The notes beneath the pieces are model-generated. The model had not been told where the DNA came from and ran no database searches. It saw only the letters and a program-made list of their open reading frames with translations. From the NCBI GenBank assembly GCA_018818755.1, contig JAHIRL010000058.1:1-15250 (forward strand): a stretch of 15,250 bases of DNA, given 5' to 3'. A program made the translations under genes and the position numbers. Of the stretch, positions 5,817 through 12,859 are shown in pieces; position 1 is the stretch's first letter; each line of letters begins with the position of its first letter. This DNA is from Patescibacteria group bacterium (GTDB lineage: Bacteria; Patescibacteriota; Gracilibacteria; UBA1369; LOWO2-01-FULL-3).

Positions 5817-8471
5817 ATGATTCCATCATCTTCTATTGCTAGGGCGAGCGACCCTTCTCATGCTAACGGCACTAAACTTGTTTACAGTTTCGACGAGGGT
5901 AACAAAGAAATGAAAGATCTTCTCGGGGGAAAAGGGGCAAATCTATCGGAAATGACCCGGATAAATATTCCGGTTCCTTTTGGTTTTACAATCACAACCG
6001 AGGTTTGCGAATACTATTCCAAGCACAAAGAGTATCCAGAGGATTTTGCCGACCAGCTTGAGGACAAATTGGATCTATTGCAAAGAAGGATGGCTAAAAA
6101 GTTTAGTGATTCGGATAATCCACTATTGGTTTCTGTGCGAAGTGGAGCGGCTGTTTCTATGCCGGGGATGATGGACACCGTGCTGAACTTGGGATTGAAT
6201 GATGATACTGTGGTGGCATTGGCAAAAAAGACCGGCAATGAGCGTTTTGCTTATGATTCTTATCGTAGATTTATTCAAATGTTTGGAGATGTGGTAATGG
6301 AGGTTGGGCATGAGAATTTTGAAAATGCGATTGATAAAATGAAGGAAGATAAAGGGGTGAAGGACGATACTGAGCTTGATGCTGAAGATTTGAAGGCATT
6401 GGTTGAGCAGTTTAAAAAAGTTGTGGAAAAAGAGGCTGGAAGAAGTTTCCCGGATAATCCGCTTGAACAATTGAAGCTTTCGATTGAGGCGGTTTTTAAT
6501 TCCTGGGATAATGATCGAGCGAAGACTTATCGAAAAATCAACAATATCACCGGATTAAAGGGAACTGCTGTGAATGTGCAGGCGATGGTTTTTGGGAATA
6601 TGGGAGAAGATAGTGGAACAGGGGTGGCTTTTACCAGAAATCCGTCAAATGGTGATCCGGCTTTTTATGGGGAGTTTTTGATGAATGCTCAGGGGGAAGA
6701 TGTGGTTGCGGGGATTCGGACACCGGTGCCGATTTCGCAACTGCAGGAAGTGAATGCCAGTTTGTATGATGAACTGATAAATATTAAGAATAAGCTGGAG
6801 AATCATTATAAGGATATGCAGGATATTGAGTTTACAATCGAACAGGGTAAACTCTTTTTGTTGCAGACCAGGAGCGGGAAAAGGACTGCGGCGGCGGCCT
6901 GCAAGATTGCTGTGGATATGGTGGAGGAGGGTATGCTTACGAAGGAGGAAGCTTTGTTGAAAGTGGATGCCGGACAGTTGGGGCAAATGCTTCATCCTCA
7001 AATTAGGAAGGGTGCTGAAAAGAATGTGGTGGCAAAAGGTTTACCGGCTTCTCCTGGAGCGGCCTGTGGAAAAGTGGTTTTTACTGCTGATGATGCTATG
7101 GCTTGGGCTACGGAAAAAAATGAAAAAGTTATTCTGGTACGCAAGGAGACCAGCCCGGAGGATATTCACGGGATGCATTGTGCACAGGGAATTTTGACCT
7201 CTCGAGGTGGGATGACCAGCCATGCGGCTGTGGTCTGCCGAGGGATGGGGAAATGTTGTGTGGCCGGTTGTGCGGATGTGATTGTGAATGTCAGTGCCAA
7301 GAAAATGATTATCGGGGATTTGGTGGTGAATGAGGGCGATCTTATCACTTTGGAAGGTGGGCTTGGTGAGGTGATTTTGGGCCAGATGGAAATGCAGGAA
7401 CCGGAGATGACCGAGGATTTTAAGACTATTATGAAGTGGTCTGATGAATTTAGGAGAATGAAGGTGCGAACAAATGCCGATACGCCTGCGGATTGCAAGG
7501 TGGCTCTGGATTTTGGGGCTGAGGGAATCGGGCTTTGCCGAACTGAGCACATGTTCTTTGATGATGATCGAATTTTCTTGGTAAGGAAAATGATTCTGGC
7601 TAAGGATGCGGATGGCCGGGTTGAGCCATTGAAAAAATTAAAAGAATTTCAGAAGGATGATTTTGTGGGAATTTTTGAGGTGATGGAGGAATTGCCGGTG
7701 ACTGTGCGATTGCTCGATCCTCCATTGCATGAGTTCTTGCCTGAGAAGGCTGAACAGATTGAGGTGTTGGCGCGAGATCTTGATGTTTCCGTGGATGATC
7801 TAAATACAGTTATTTCTAATCTGCATGAGGTAAATCCGATGCTGGGGCATCGTGGATGTCGGTTGGGAATCACTTATCCGGACATCTATAAAATGCAGGT
7901 GCAAGCCATAAGTGAGGCGGCGATGGCTGTGAGTGCGCGTGGCAAAAAAGTGAATGTAGAGATTGAGATTCCGCTTGTGGGTGATGTACGGGAGTTTAAT
8001 TATCTGCGAGATGTGGTGAAGGCGGCGATTGCCGAATATGGCGAGGAGGTTAATTTTAATTACAAAATTGGAACGATGATCGAAACTCCGCGGGCTTGTT
8101 TGACGGCTGATGAGATTGCCGCACAGGCTGAGTTTTTCTCTTTTGGAACTAACGACTTAACTCAGACAACTTTCGCCTTTTCGCGGGATGATCTGGGGAA
8201 ATTTGTGAATGAATATATTGAAAAAGGAATTTTGGATAGGGATCCGATGGCCGGAATTGATGAGAAGGGTGTGGGCAAACTGATGCGGATTTGTGTGGAA
8301 TTGGGTAGGAGCGAGAACAGCGAAATGGAGATTGGGATTTGCGGAGAGCAGGGAGGAGATCCCGATTCTGTGAAGTATTGCCATAAGATTGGTTTGGATT
8401 TTGTGAGTTGTAGTCCGTATCGAGTACCAATTGCCAGGTTGGCGGCGGCGCAGGCGGCTCTTAAAAAATAA
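5817..8471 (+). CDS. ppdK: Pyruvate, phosphate dikinase
   Basis: The protein has 884 residues, full length. It interconverts pyruvate + ATP + Pi with PEP + AMP + PPi through a swivelling phosphohistidine domain. The N-terminal nucleotide-binding domain shows LLGGKGANLSEM, VSMPGMMDTVLNLGLN, GEDSGTGVAFTRNPSNG and GEFLMNAQGEDVVAGIRTP. The phosphohistidine is His469 in TSRGGMTSHAAVVCRG. The C-terminal PEP/pyruvate TIM barrel shows GIGLCRTEHMFF, GTNDLTQTTFAFSRDD and GICGEQGGDP with catalytic Cys842. About 18 Ser/Ala-rich residues precede the usual start (KLVYSFDEGN); this may be a real extension, since no nearer in-frame ATG exists. The enzyme can run towards ATP in PPi-based glycolysis or towards PEP; the direction is not readable here. 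It has its own promoter and is followed 2 bases later by a small membrane protein gene. Confidence 0.98.
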   Translation: MIPSSSIARASDPSHANGTKLVYSFDEGNKEMKDLLGGKGANLSEMTRINIPVPFGFTITTEVCEYYSKHKEYPEDFADQLEDKLDLLQRRMAKKFSDSDNPLLVSVRSGAAVSMPGMMDTVLNLGLNDDTVVALAKKTGNERFAYDSYRRFIQMFGDVVMEVGHENFENAIDKMKEDKGVKDDTELDAEDLKALVEQFKKVVEKEAGRSFPDNPLEQLKLSIEAVFNSWDNDRAKTYRKINNITGLKGTAVNVQAMVFGNMGEDSGTGVAFTRNPSNGDPAFYGEFLMNAQGEDVVAGIRTPVPISQLQEVNASLYDELINIKNKLENHYKDMQDIEFTIEQGKLFLLQTRSGKRTAAAACKIAVDMVEEGMLTKEEALLKVDAGQLGQMLHPQIRKGAEKNVVAKGLPASPGAACGKVVFTADDAMAWATEKNEKVILVRKETSPEDIHGMHCAQGILTSRGGMTSHAAVVCRGMGKCCVAGCADVIVNVSAKKMIIGDLVVNEGDLITLEGGLGEVILGQMEMQEPEMTEDFKTIMKWSDEFRRMKVRTNADTPADCKVALDFGAEGIGLCRTEHMFFDDDRIFLVRKMILAKDADGRVEPLKKLKEFQKDDFVGIFEVMEELPVTVRLLDPPLHEFLPEKAEQIEVLARDLDVSVDDLNTVISNLHEVNPMLGHRGCRLGITYPDIYKMQVQAISEAAMAVSARGKKVNVEIEIPLVGDVREFNYLRDVVKAAIAEYGEEVNFNYKIGTMIETPRACLTADEIAAQAEFFSFGTNDLTQTTFAFSRDDLGKFVNEYIEKGILDRDPMAGIDEKGVGKLMRICVELGRSENSEMEIGICGEQGGDPDSVKYCHKIGLDFVSCSPYRVPIARLAAAQAALKK

Positions 8472-8473
8472 TT

Positions 8474-8728
8474 ATGGACGATTTGAGACACGAAATTGAG
8501 GAGATTCGAGCGCGAAATAAGCGCGTTGAGTTTGACAAAGCCTGGGAGACCAGTTGGACCCGAAAGGTTATTGTGGCTGTGCTTACTTATGCGGTGATTG
8601 TATTGTTTTTTGTATTCGCGCAATTGCCGGAACCTTTTGTGAATGCTATTGTGCCGACTGCAGGATTTGTATTGTCTACAATGTCTTTGCCGGTCTTTAA
8701 GAGGGTTTGGATGAAGTGGAGGGGATGA
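8474..8728 (+). CDS. Small two-TM membrane protein of unknown function
   Basis: An 84-residue protein. The N-terminal 30 residues are charged and helical (MDDLRHEIEEIRARNKRVEF). They are followed by KAWETSWTRK, a TM helix (about 32-49), a short loop containing LPEPF, a second TM helix (about 55-75) and a basic tail KRVWMKWRG. It begins 2 bases after the ppdK stop, so it is co-transcribed and probably translationally coupled. The compact pattern and intact Trp/Pro positions suggest a conserved small CPR membrane protein, but I cannot assign a function. An open reading frame on the opposite strand overlaps it and is not credible. Confidence 0.75.
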   Translation: MDDLRHEIEEIRARNKRVEFDKAWETSWTRKVIVAVLTYAVIVLFFVFAQLPEPFVNAIVPTAGFVLSTMSLPVFKRVWMKWRG

Positions 8729-8885
8729 CAGGGGGGAGGTGGCCTCGAGATAGAGGATGGCTTACTTGTGCTGATAATCGGGTGAAAATCCCAGGGAAAA
8801 ATTGTCGGGGTGTGGCGCAGGAAAGTAGCGTCGCAATACTTAAGGGTCTTCTCGCTCGTTGGTTCAAGTCTTAACAAAAATTCGT
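8729..8885. other. Spacer between the ppdK operon and tRNA-Pro
   Basis: About 157 bases with no protein gene. It holds the degenerate tRNA-Pro copy (8806-8870). The motif GATAAT (8773-8778) could serve as a -10 for the tRNA, but no -35 fits. No clear terminator for the ppdK operon is visible. Confidence 0.5.
8806..8870 (+). pseudogene. Degenerate tRNA-Pro copy
   Basis: The first 15 bases, CGGGGTGTGGCGCAG, are identical to the start of the intact tRNA-Pro 80 bases downstream. The match resumes at GTAGCG, GGGTCTT and GGTTCAAGTC (8861-8870), with small indels between. The flanking AAAAATT(C)GT before each copy also matches. The 3' acceptor strand is gone (the sequence runs into TTAACAAAAA), the T stem is broken and the anticodon stem does not form. 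It therefore cannot fold as a tRNA. It reads as a decayed tandem duplicate. Confidence 0.75.
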
Positions 8886-8961
8886 CGGGGTGTGGCGCAG
8901 TTGGTAGCGCGCAAGGCTGGGGGTCTTGAGGTCGTCGGTTCAAGTCCGGCCACCCCGACCA
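8886..8961 (+). tRNA. tRNA-Pro (anticodon GGG)
   Basis: This is a complete 76-nt cloverleaf. The acceptor CGGGGTG pairs with CACCCCG (8951-8957). The D arm is GCGC/GCGC. The anticodon stem CAAGG/TCTTG has one G-T pair and a loop of CTGGGGG with GGG at 8919-8921. The T arm is GTCGG-TTCAAGT-CCGGC. The discriminator is A and CCA is encoded (8959-8961). It decodes CCC and CCU. The C1-G72 acceptor pair is characteristic of bacterial tRNA-Pro. Confidence 0.96.
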
Positions 8962-8963
8962 CA

Positions 8964-8988
8964 CAAATTTCCGCGGAGCGGAAATTTG
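8964..8988. repeat. Perfect palindrome with the CCGCGGAGCGG core, just after tRNA-Pro
   Basis: CAAATTTCCGC (8964-8974), loop GGA and GCGGAAATTTG (8978-8988) form a perfect 11-bp stem, starting three bases after the tRNA. The core CCGCGGAGCGG (8971-8981) is identical to 727-737 after tRNA-Lys. The outer arms differ in sequence yet remain complementary in each copy. Confidence 0.7.
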
Positions 8989-8992
8989 CTTG

Positions 8993-9006
8993 CGAGTCCG
9001 CGAAGC
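8993..9006 (+). repeat. Partial third copy of the tRNA-associated repeat
   Basis: CGAGTCCGCGAAGC matches CGAGTCCGCGGAGC at 722-735 in 13 of 14 positions. It follows the complete palindrome by four bases and lacks a right half, so it looks truncated. Confidence 0.5.
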
Positions 9007-9008
9007 CT

Positions 9009-9061
9009 GGGCCCAAAAAGTGCCCCCGGGGATACTGAGACCGGCAGAGCTTTTTTGGCCC
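9009..9061 (+). terminator. Long hairpin downstream of tRNA-Pro, possible terminator
   Basis: GGGCCCAAAAAG (9009-9020) and CTTTTTTGGCCC (9050-9061) pair at 11 of 12 positions around a 29-nt loop that holds a further TGCC/GGCA stem. The T6 run is in the 3' arm. An overlapping hairpin GGCCCC-CAGC-GGGGCC (9057-9072) could compete with it. It may end the tRNA-Pro transcript or be part of a structured RNA. Confidence 0.35.
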
Positions 9062-9086
9062 CCAGCGGGGCCGTGATTATGTGCGT

Positions 9087-9108
9087 AAAGTGTGCACTTG
9101 CACACTTT
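9087..9108 (-). terminator. Perfect palindrome directly after the Cys-rich protein gene
   Basis: AAAGTGTGCA (9087-9096) and TGCACACTTT (9099-9108) are perfect inverted repeats. They end one base before the minus-strand stop codon (9110-9112). The position suits a 3'-end stem-loop of the minus-strand operon, although no T run follows it on that strand. It also marks the meeting point of two converging transcription units. Confidence 0.45.
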
Positions 9109-9109
9109 C

Positions 9110-10759
9110 TCAATACATCTCCCCCAAATAACATTCCCTACAATACACTATCTCCGGTCTATCCGGGGCGTAGCTGGTTTCGATCGGGGCGCTGCATTTG
9201 GCGCATTCGCGTTTCCAAAGTTTGCGGGGAGGGCGCTGGGATAGTCTTTCCGAGGAGCGGACATCTGGATGAGTGAATGGGAGTGGAAGATTGTGTTTTT
9301 TGTAAAATTCCAATTCTTGTTTTGTAAAGCGGAAAGGGCGGGATGTCTTTTTGCATTCGAAGATGTAGTTCAATAAATCATCGGTGATTTGGTCAGAGGT
9401 TTTAGGAATTTCTTGGGCTGATTTTTTGGGGAGATTTGGGGTATCCGTTTTGTATTGTGACCAAGGGAAATCTTGTTTTTTTGCGGACTCTGCTGTCAAC
9501 GGGTAATGTTCTTGGGCCACTGTTTCATTGTATCCGAAAGGTGAAATATTACCGGGAAAAAATTCTCCCCACTCTCCGTCTTCTTTCATTTGTTCAATAA
9601 TTTTTTCGACTATTTCTTCGTATTCTTCTTGCGAATACTGTTTATTCAAAATGCAATATTCCTTTTTCCTCATACCTACGCATCCAAAGAGGTCGTGGGA
9701 GCTATTATTGCAGAGAATACAATAAGTCAGGTTGTGAACGCCGTTCCAACACCAGCCGCAAAATCGGCAGTTTTGGCCGGGACCTCCGGTGGAAAAACTC
9801 TCGTACAAAAGCTCGCCGGCTCCCCCACTATTATCGTAGCTGTCCTTTGTGGTTTCGGGGATTAGGGTGCAGTATTTGCAGTCTTCACATCCGGTCGATT
9901 CAAAACAGGTGTGAGAATTTTTACAGTTGGTGAGGTAACTGCCGGTGCAGTCCTCGCAGTTGTTTATTATTGTGTAGAGATGGGGATATTTGAGGCTCTT
10001 TTCTTTTGCCTGCTTTTTGAGTTGATCTACAAGTTGAGGGGTGAGTTGTAAACTTTTCATTTTTTGAGCCCATTCTTCTTTAGATACAGGCTCATTAAAG
10101 ATGTAATATTCCTTGTTGCGAAGGTTTGTACAGCCGAAACAGTTTTTGCAGTTACGCAGAGAATGAGAAAACCAGCAATCGGTACAACCCGTTAAATCCT
10201 GGCTAAAATAGCATTGATAACACTTGATACAATCAATACATTCGTAGCAATATTGGCATTCGTGAAGGCCCAAAGATTCAACACAGTCTTTGCTATTGAA
10301 ACAATGGTCGGCGTAGTAGCAGTCCTCCGAGAGGTCTGTGGCAATTGTCATGTAACAGCTTTTGCAGCCGTAACATTGATTAACATATTCGCTGTTTTCG
10401 TTGTGTAGATTCATTAGAGCGATTTGGGGAACTGTCTCCATCAATTCTTTAAATTGATCGAAAAAGGGGCGGGAGAAATCATAGTTGCGGGCATATTTTG
10501 AGGCATCCCAGTTGTCGCTCCACCAGCAATCGGAACAGTAAACAGTGTGATCTTTGTCTGGGGAGTAGATTGAAATGATGTCTTTGTTGCAAAGATCGCA
10601 TTTGCGCTTGTAGAATTGGCGCTCGTTGCGGAAGGCCAGGCGACGCTGTTCACGGCAGGGAGGGCAGAGTGTGGGGGCTGGAACTTTTATTTTATCGTAG
10701 TAGGCGTGATCTCCTTGGGTTATCTGGAAGGAAGATTGGCATTTTTTACAGGTGTTCAT
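9110..10759 (-). CDS. Very Cys-rich multi-zinc-ribbon protein of unknown function
   Basis: The protein has 549 residues, 44 of them Cys, mostly in CxxC pairs. The N terminus has CKKC with LCPPC, then KCDLC with YSPDKDHTVYCSDCWW. The C terminus (about 518-549) repeats that last ribbon: CAKC, SYAPDRPEIVYCRECY. The middle carries closely spaced Cys-aromatic repeats (such as CQYCYECIDCIKCYQCYF) that could stack like a beta-solenoid. A block is duplicated: FGCTNLRNKEYYIFNEPVSK and FGCVGMRKKEYCILNKQYSQ. There is no signal peptide or TM segment, so it is probably cytoplasmic. Such proteins are seen in CPR genomes, sometimes labelled CaiB/BaiF with no resemblance visible here. Metal binding is likely; the function is unknown. 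It starts 16 bases after the NAD kinase stop. ATAACC, 9 nt before the ATG, replaces a Shine-Dalgarno. Confidence 0.85.
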   Translation of the reverse strand: MNTCKKCQSSFQITQGDHAYYDKIKVPAPTLCPPCREQRRLAFRNERQFYKRKCDLCNKDIISIYSPDKDHTVYCSDCWWSDNWDASKYARNYDFSRPFFDQFKELMETVPQIALMNLHNENSEYVNQCYGCKSCYMTIATDLSEDCYYADHCFNSKDCVESLGLHECQYCYECIDCIKCYQCYFSQDLTGCTDCWFSHSLRNCKNCFGCTNLRNKEYYIFNEPVSKEEWAQKMKSLQLTPQLVDQLKKQAKEKSLKYPHLYTIINNCEDCTGSYLTNCKNSHTCFESTGCEDCKYCTLIPETTKDSYDNSGGAGELLYESFSTGGPGQNCRFCGWCWNGVHNLTYCILCNNSSHDLFGCVGMRKKEYCILNKQYSQEEYEEIVEKIIEQMKEDGEWGEFFPGNISPFGYNETVAQEHYPLTAESAKKQDFPWSQYKTDTPNLPKKSAQEIPKTSDQITDDLLNYIFECKKTSRPFRFTKQELEFYKKHNLPLPFTHPDVRSSERLSQRPPRKLWKRECAKCSAPIETSYAPDRPEIVYCRECYLGEMY

Positions 10760-10775
10760 GCATGGTCTGGTTATT

Positions 10776-11666
10776 TTATGCCCCCCACCCTAACTTTTGT
10801 CTCAACATCTTGTAATACCTATTTCCTGTGCGGGCCATGTAGAAGAAGCGTTTACTGCGGCGGAAAGTGATGCGGTCTCCGAACTGGAGGTCGATCATGT
10901 TTTGGCCATCGAGGGTGAGGCCGATGGCGGCCGTGGCTTCGCGGCGGCGGGTTCCAATGCGGACTGTGAGCTGGCGATTGTCTGGCAATACTATCGAACG
11001 CATGGAGAGGGATGTTGGGCAGATTGGGGTGACTGTGAGACCGTCGATTTTTGGATGGATAACCGGGCCGCCGGCTGATAAGGCGTGGCCGGTGGAGCCG
11101 CTGGGGGTTGCGATTATTAGGCCGTCTGCTTTTATTGTTGTGAGTTTTCTACTGTCGATTTCCAAATCCATTTCAATTAGTCTGGCGAAGGCTCCCTGAT
11201 TTATCACTGCATCGTTTAGGCAGAGAAATGTTTCGATTTTTTTGTTGCGGCGATAGAGGGTTGTTCGAAGTAGTGAGCGGCGATCTATGTTGTACTTGCC
11301 GTCTACGATTTTTTTGAGAATTTCGATCATTTTATCGGGAGTGGTTTCGGTCAAAAATCCTACTGTTCCAAAATTTATACCTAAAATGAGTGTTTTTGTG
11401 CGACCAACTGCACGGGCAGCTTTTAAAATTGTTCCATCCCCTCCTAGAGTTATTACAAAATCGGATTCTTTAAGAATTTCCGAACGGCTGTGACTTTTCA
11501 TTTTTGGAAAAACCTTGGCGGCGTGGCTATCAACCAAAATTTCTTTGTCCTCCTCCAGGAGAAATTTTATCAGTTTATTTAGGCAACTTTTGTGCTCGCC
11601 GATACTGCTTTTGGTGATCAATCCCACTTTTTGGATATCCTTTTTGAATGATAATGCTTGTTTCAT
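10776..11666 (-). CDS. nadK: NAD kinase
   Basis: A 296-residue protein of normal length that phosphorylates NAD to NADP using ATP or polyphosphate. The Rossmann-like N-terminal domain carries GGDGT (75-79, catalytic Asp77) in ITLGGDGTILKAAR. It is followed by GINFGTVGFLTE (96-107), the NDxxI-type motif NDAVI (151-155), the substrate loop TPSGSTGHALSAGGP (187-201, with His where many homologues have Tyr), ICPTSLSMRSIVLPD (215-229) and LTLDGQ. The C terminus is basic. It starts 4 bases after the glycosyltransferase stop and ends 16 bases before the Cys-rich protein, so the three form one minus-strand operon. It should supply NADP for reductive steps; whether the gdhA product uses NADP is not known. 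Confidence 0.96.
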   Translation of the reverse strand: MKQALSFKKDIQKVGLITKSSIGEHKSCLNKLIKFLLEEDKEILVDSHAAKVFPKMKSHSRSEILKESDFVITLGGDGTILKAARAVGRTKTLILGINFGTVGFLTETTPDKMIEILKKIVDGKYNIDRRSLLRTTLYRRNKKIETFLCLNDAVINQGAFARLIEMDLEIDSRKLTTIKADGLIIATPSGSTGHALSAGGPVIHPKIDGLTVTPICPTSLSMRSIVLPDNRQLTVRIGTRRREATAAIGLTLDGQNMIDLQFGDRITFRRSKRFFYMARTGNRYYKMLRQKLGWGA

Positions 11667-11670
11667 GAGT

Positions 11671-12780
11671 TTAGTTTACAAGTCCTTCCATAATTTGCAA
11701 AAGTTTTTGGGCAGATGCTTCCCAGGAAAATTTTTGAGATTGGGACAGACCTTTGCGGATCATCTCTTTGCGTAAATCATTATCGCTAATTAGCTTGGAC
11801 ATTTGGGCGGCTATTTCTTTTGCAGAATCCGGATCAATATAAAGTCCCCCGTCCCCCACCACTTCCGGAATTGAGGAAGATTTACTGGCGATCACCGGAC
11901 ATCCGCAACGCATTGCTTCTAAAGGCGGAATTCCAAAGCCCTCATATTTGCTGGGAAAAACAAATCCAACAGCCAAGTTATATAAATTCAGCAAACTTTT
12001 GTTCGATAAATATCCGAGAAAATGTACGCGCTTGCTCAGATAATTATCCTTTACGGCTTGATAGATTTTCTCACTTCCCCAACCTTCTCCGCCGACAATT
12101 ATCAAGTGGGTGTCGGGGTGTTTCTCTGCGAGGAGTTTCATTGCTTCGATCAGCTTTTCATAATTTTTGCGGGGCTCGAGAGTGCCCACACTTAGGAAAA
12201 ATTTGGCTGGCAGGTTTGTTTTTTTGGCAAAATCCTTGAGTGCGATGAGTTGCTCACCTTTTAGAGGGTGAAAATCGGCACTGCAATCGTTGGGGATGCT
12301 GTGGACGCTGGCGGGGTCGCAGTGGAAAAGTTTTAGGAGATCTTTTTTTGTGTGATCAGAAACCGTTGTGATTGCGCTGGCTTTCTTGAGGGCACGACGG
12401 AGGAAAAGTTTTTCGATTAAGACGGCTTTTTTTTTGTGGTTTGCGGGGAAAAGGAAGGCTACAAGATCGTGGATTGTGAGGAGGATTGGGAAATCTTTGG
12501 GGAGCAGGCTTGGGGTGATAAAACTGGTTGGAGCAAAGAAAAGGTCGGCGTTGGCTTTGATGATGCTTGCGGCTTTGTGATGCCAGAGGAGGCTGGGACT
12601 GTTTATTTCGAGCTGGCGGGCATTTGAAAATTGATCAAGGCCAGGAATTTTTGCTTTTGTAAGGAGGATATAATGATTCTTTTGGTCGATCTTCAACAGG
12701 GCACGCACAATATTAAAAACATACCAGCCTTTACCGGTTTTCTCCCCTGCAGCTTCACGAATGTCTATTGCGATATTCAT
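11671..12780 (-). CDS. GT4-type glycosyltransferase
   Basis: A 369-residue GT-B fold enzyme. The N-terminal acceptor domain starts MNIAIDIREA with GKGWY, in place of the more usual Gly-rich loop, and TIHDLV (102-107). The C-terminal donor domain has SVGTLEPRKNYEKLIEA (197-213, phosphate-binding Arg203 and Lys204), LIIVGGEGWG and PSKYEGFGIPPLEAM (276-290). The last contains the EX7E pair Glu280/Glu288, and PVIASKSSSIPEVVGDGG follows. It resembles retaining mannosyl/glucosyltransferases that build cell-surface glycans from nucleotide sugars. Donor and acceptor cannot be determined. No TM segment or signal peptide is present, so it acts on the cytoplasmic side of the membrane. It is the first gene of the minus-strand operon, with a TATAAT only 6 bases before the ATG, which implies a leaderless mRNA. 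Confidence 0.92.
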   Translation of the reverse strand: MNIAIDIREAAGEKTGKGWYVFNIVRALLKIDQKNHYILLTKAKIPGLDQFSNARQLEINSPSLLWHHKAASIIKANADLFFAPTSFITPSLLPKDFPILLTIHDLVAFLFPANHKKKAVLIEKLFLRRALKKASAITTVSDHTKKDLLKLFHCDPASVHSIPNDCSADFHPLKGEQLIALKDFAKKTNLPAKFFLSVGTLEPRKNYEKLIEAMKLLAEKHPDTHLIIVGGEGWGSEKIYQAVKDNYLSKRVHFLGYLSNKSLLNLYNLAVGFVFPSKYEGFGIPPLEAMRCGCPVIASKSSSIPEVVGDGGLYIDPDSAKEIAAQMSKLISDNDLRKEMIRKGLSQSQKFSWEASAQKLLQIMEGLVN

Positions 12781-12786
12781 GCCCCG

Positions 12787-12795
12787 ATTATAGCA
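12787..12795 (-). promoter_or_regulatory. Extended -10 promoter of the glycosyltransferase / nadK / Cys-rich operon
   Basis: On the minus strand the sequence reads TGC-TATAAT-CGGGGC-ATG, a consensus -10 with a TGn extension. No good -35 is present (TTAGGA at 18 bp is only 3/6). With normal spacing, transcription would begin at or within a base or two of the A of ATG 12780. That predicts a leaderless transcript. Confidence 0.6.
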
Positions 12796-12801
12796 ATCCT
12801 C

Positions 12802-12840
12802 TTTACATTCTCCTAATTTAAGCTATCTTTGTGGTAGAGT
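12802..12840 (+). promoter_or_regulatory. Candidate promoter(s) for the four-TM protein gene
   Basis: TTTACA (12802-12807) and TATCTT (12824-12829) are 16 bp apart. A separate extended -10 candidate, TGG-TAGAGT, lies at 12832-12840. Together with the opposing promoter at 12787-12795 this makes a 79-base divergent intergenic region. Confidence 0.4.
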
Positions 12841-12859
12841 TATTTTTAACCAATTGGCC

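Noticed and set aside
8926..9276. 116-residue plus-strand frame across tRNA-Pro and the spacer hairpins
   Set aside because: It starts inside the tRNA and ends inside the minus-strand Cys-rich gene; it is an artefact of GC-rich structured DNA.
9110..10759. CaiB/BaiF CoA-transferase label for the Cys-rich protein
   Set aside because: Nothing resembling the CoA-transferase fold or its catalytic Asp region is visible. The sequence is all zinc-ribbon-like Cys repeats.
10797..11199. Plus-strand frames opposite nadK
   Set aside because: NAD kinase motifs are complete on the minus strand. The plus-strand frames overlap each other and have no recognisable features.
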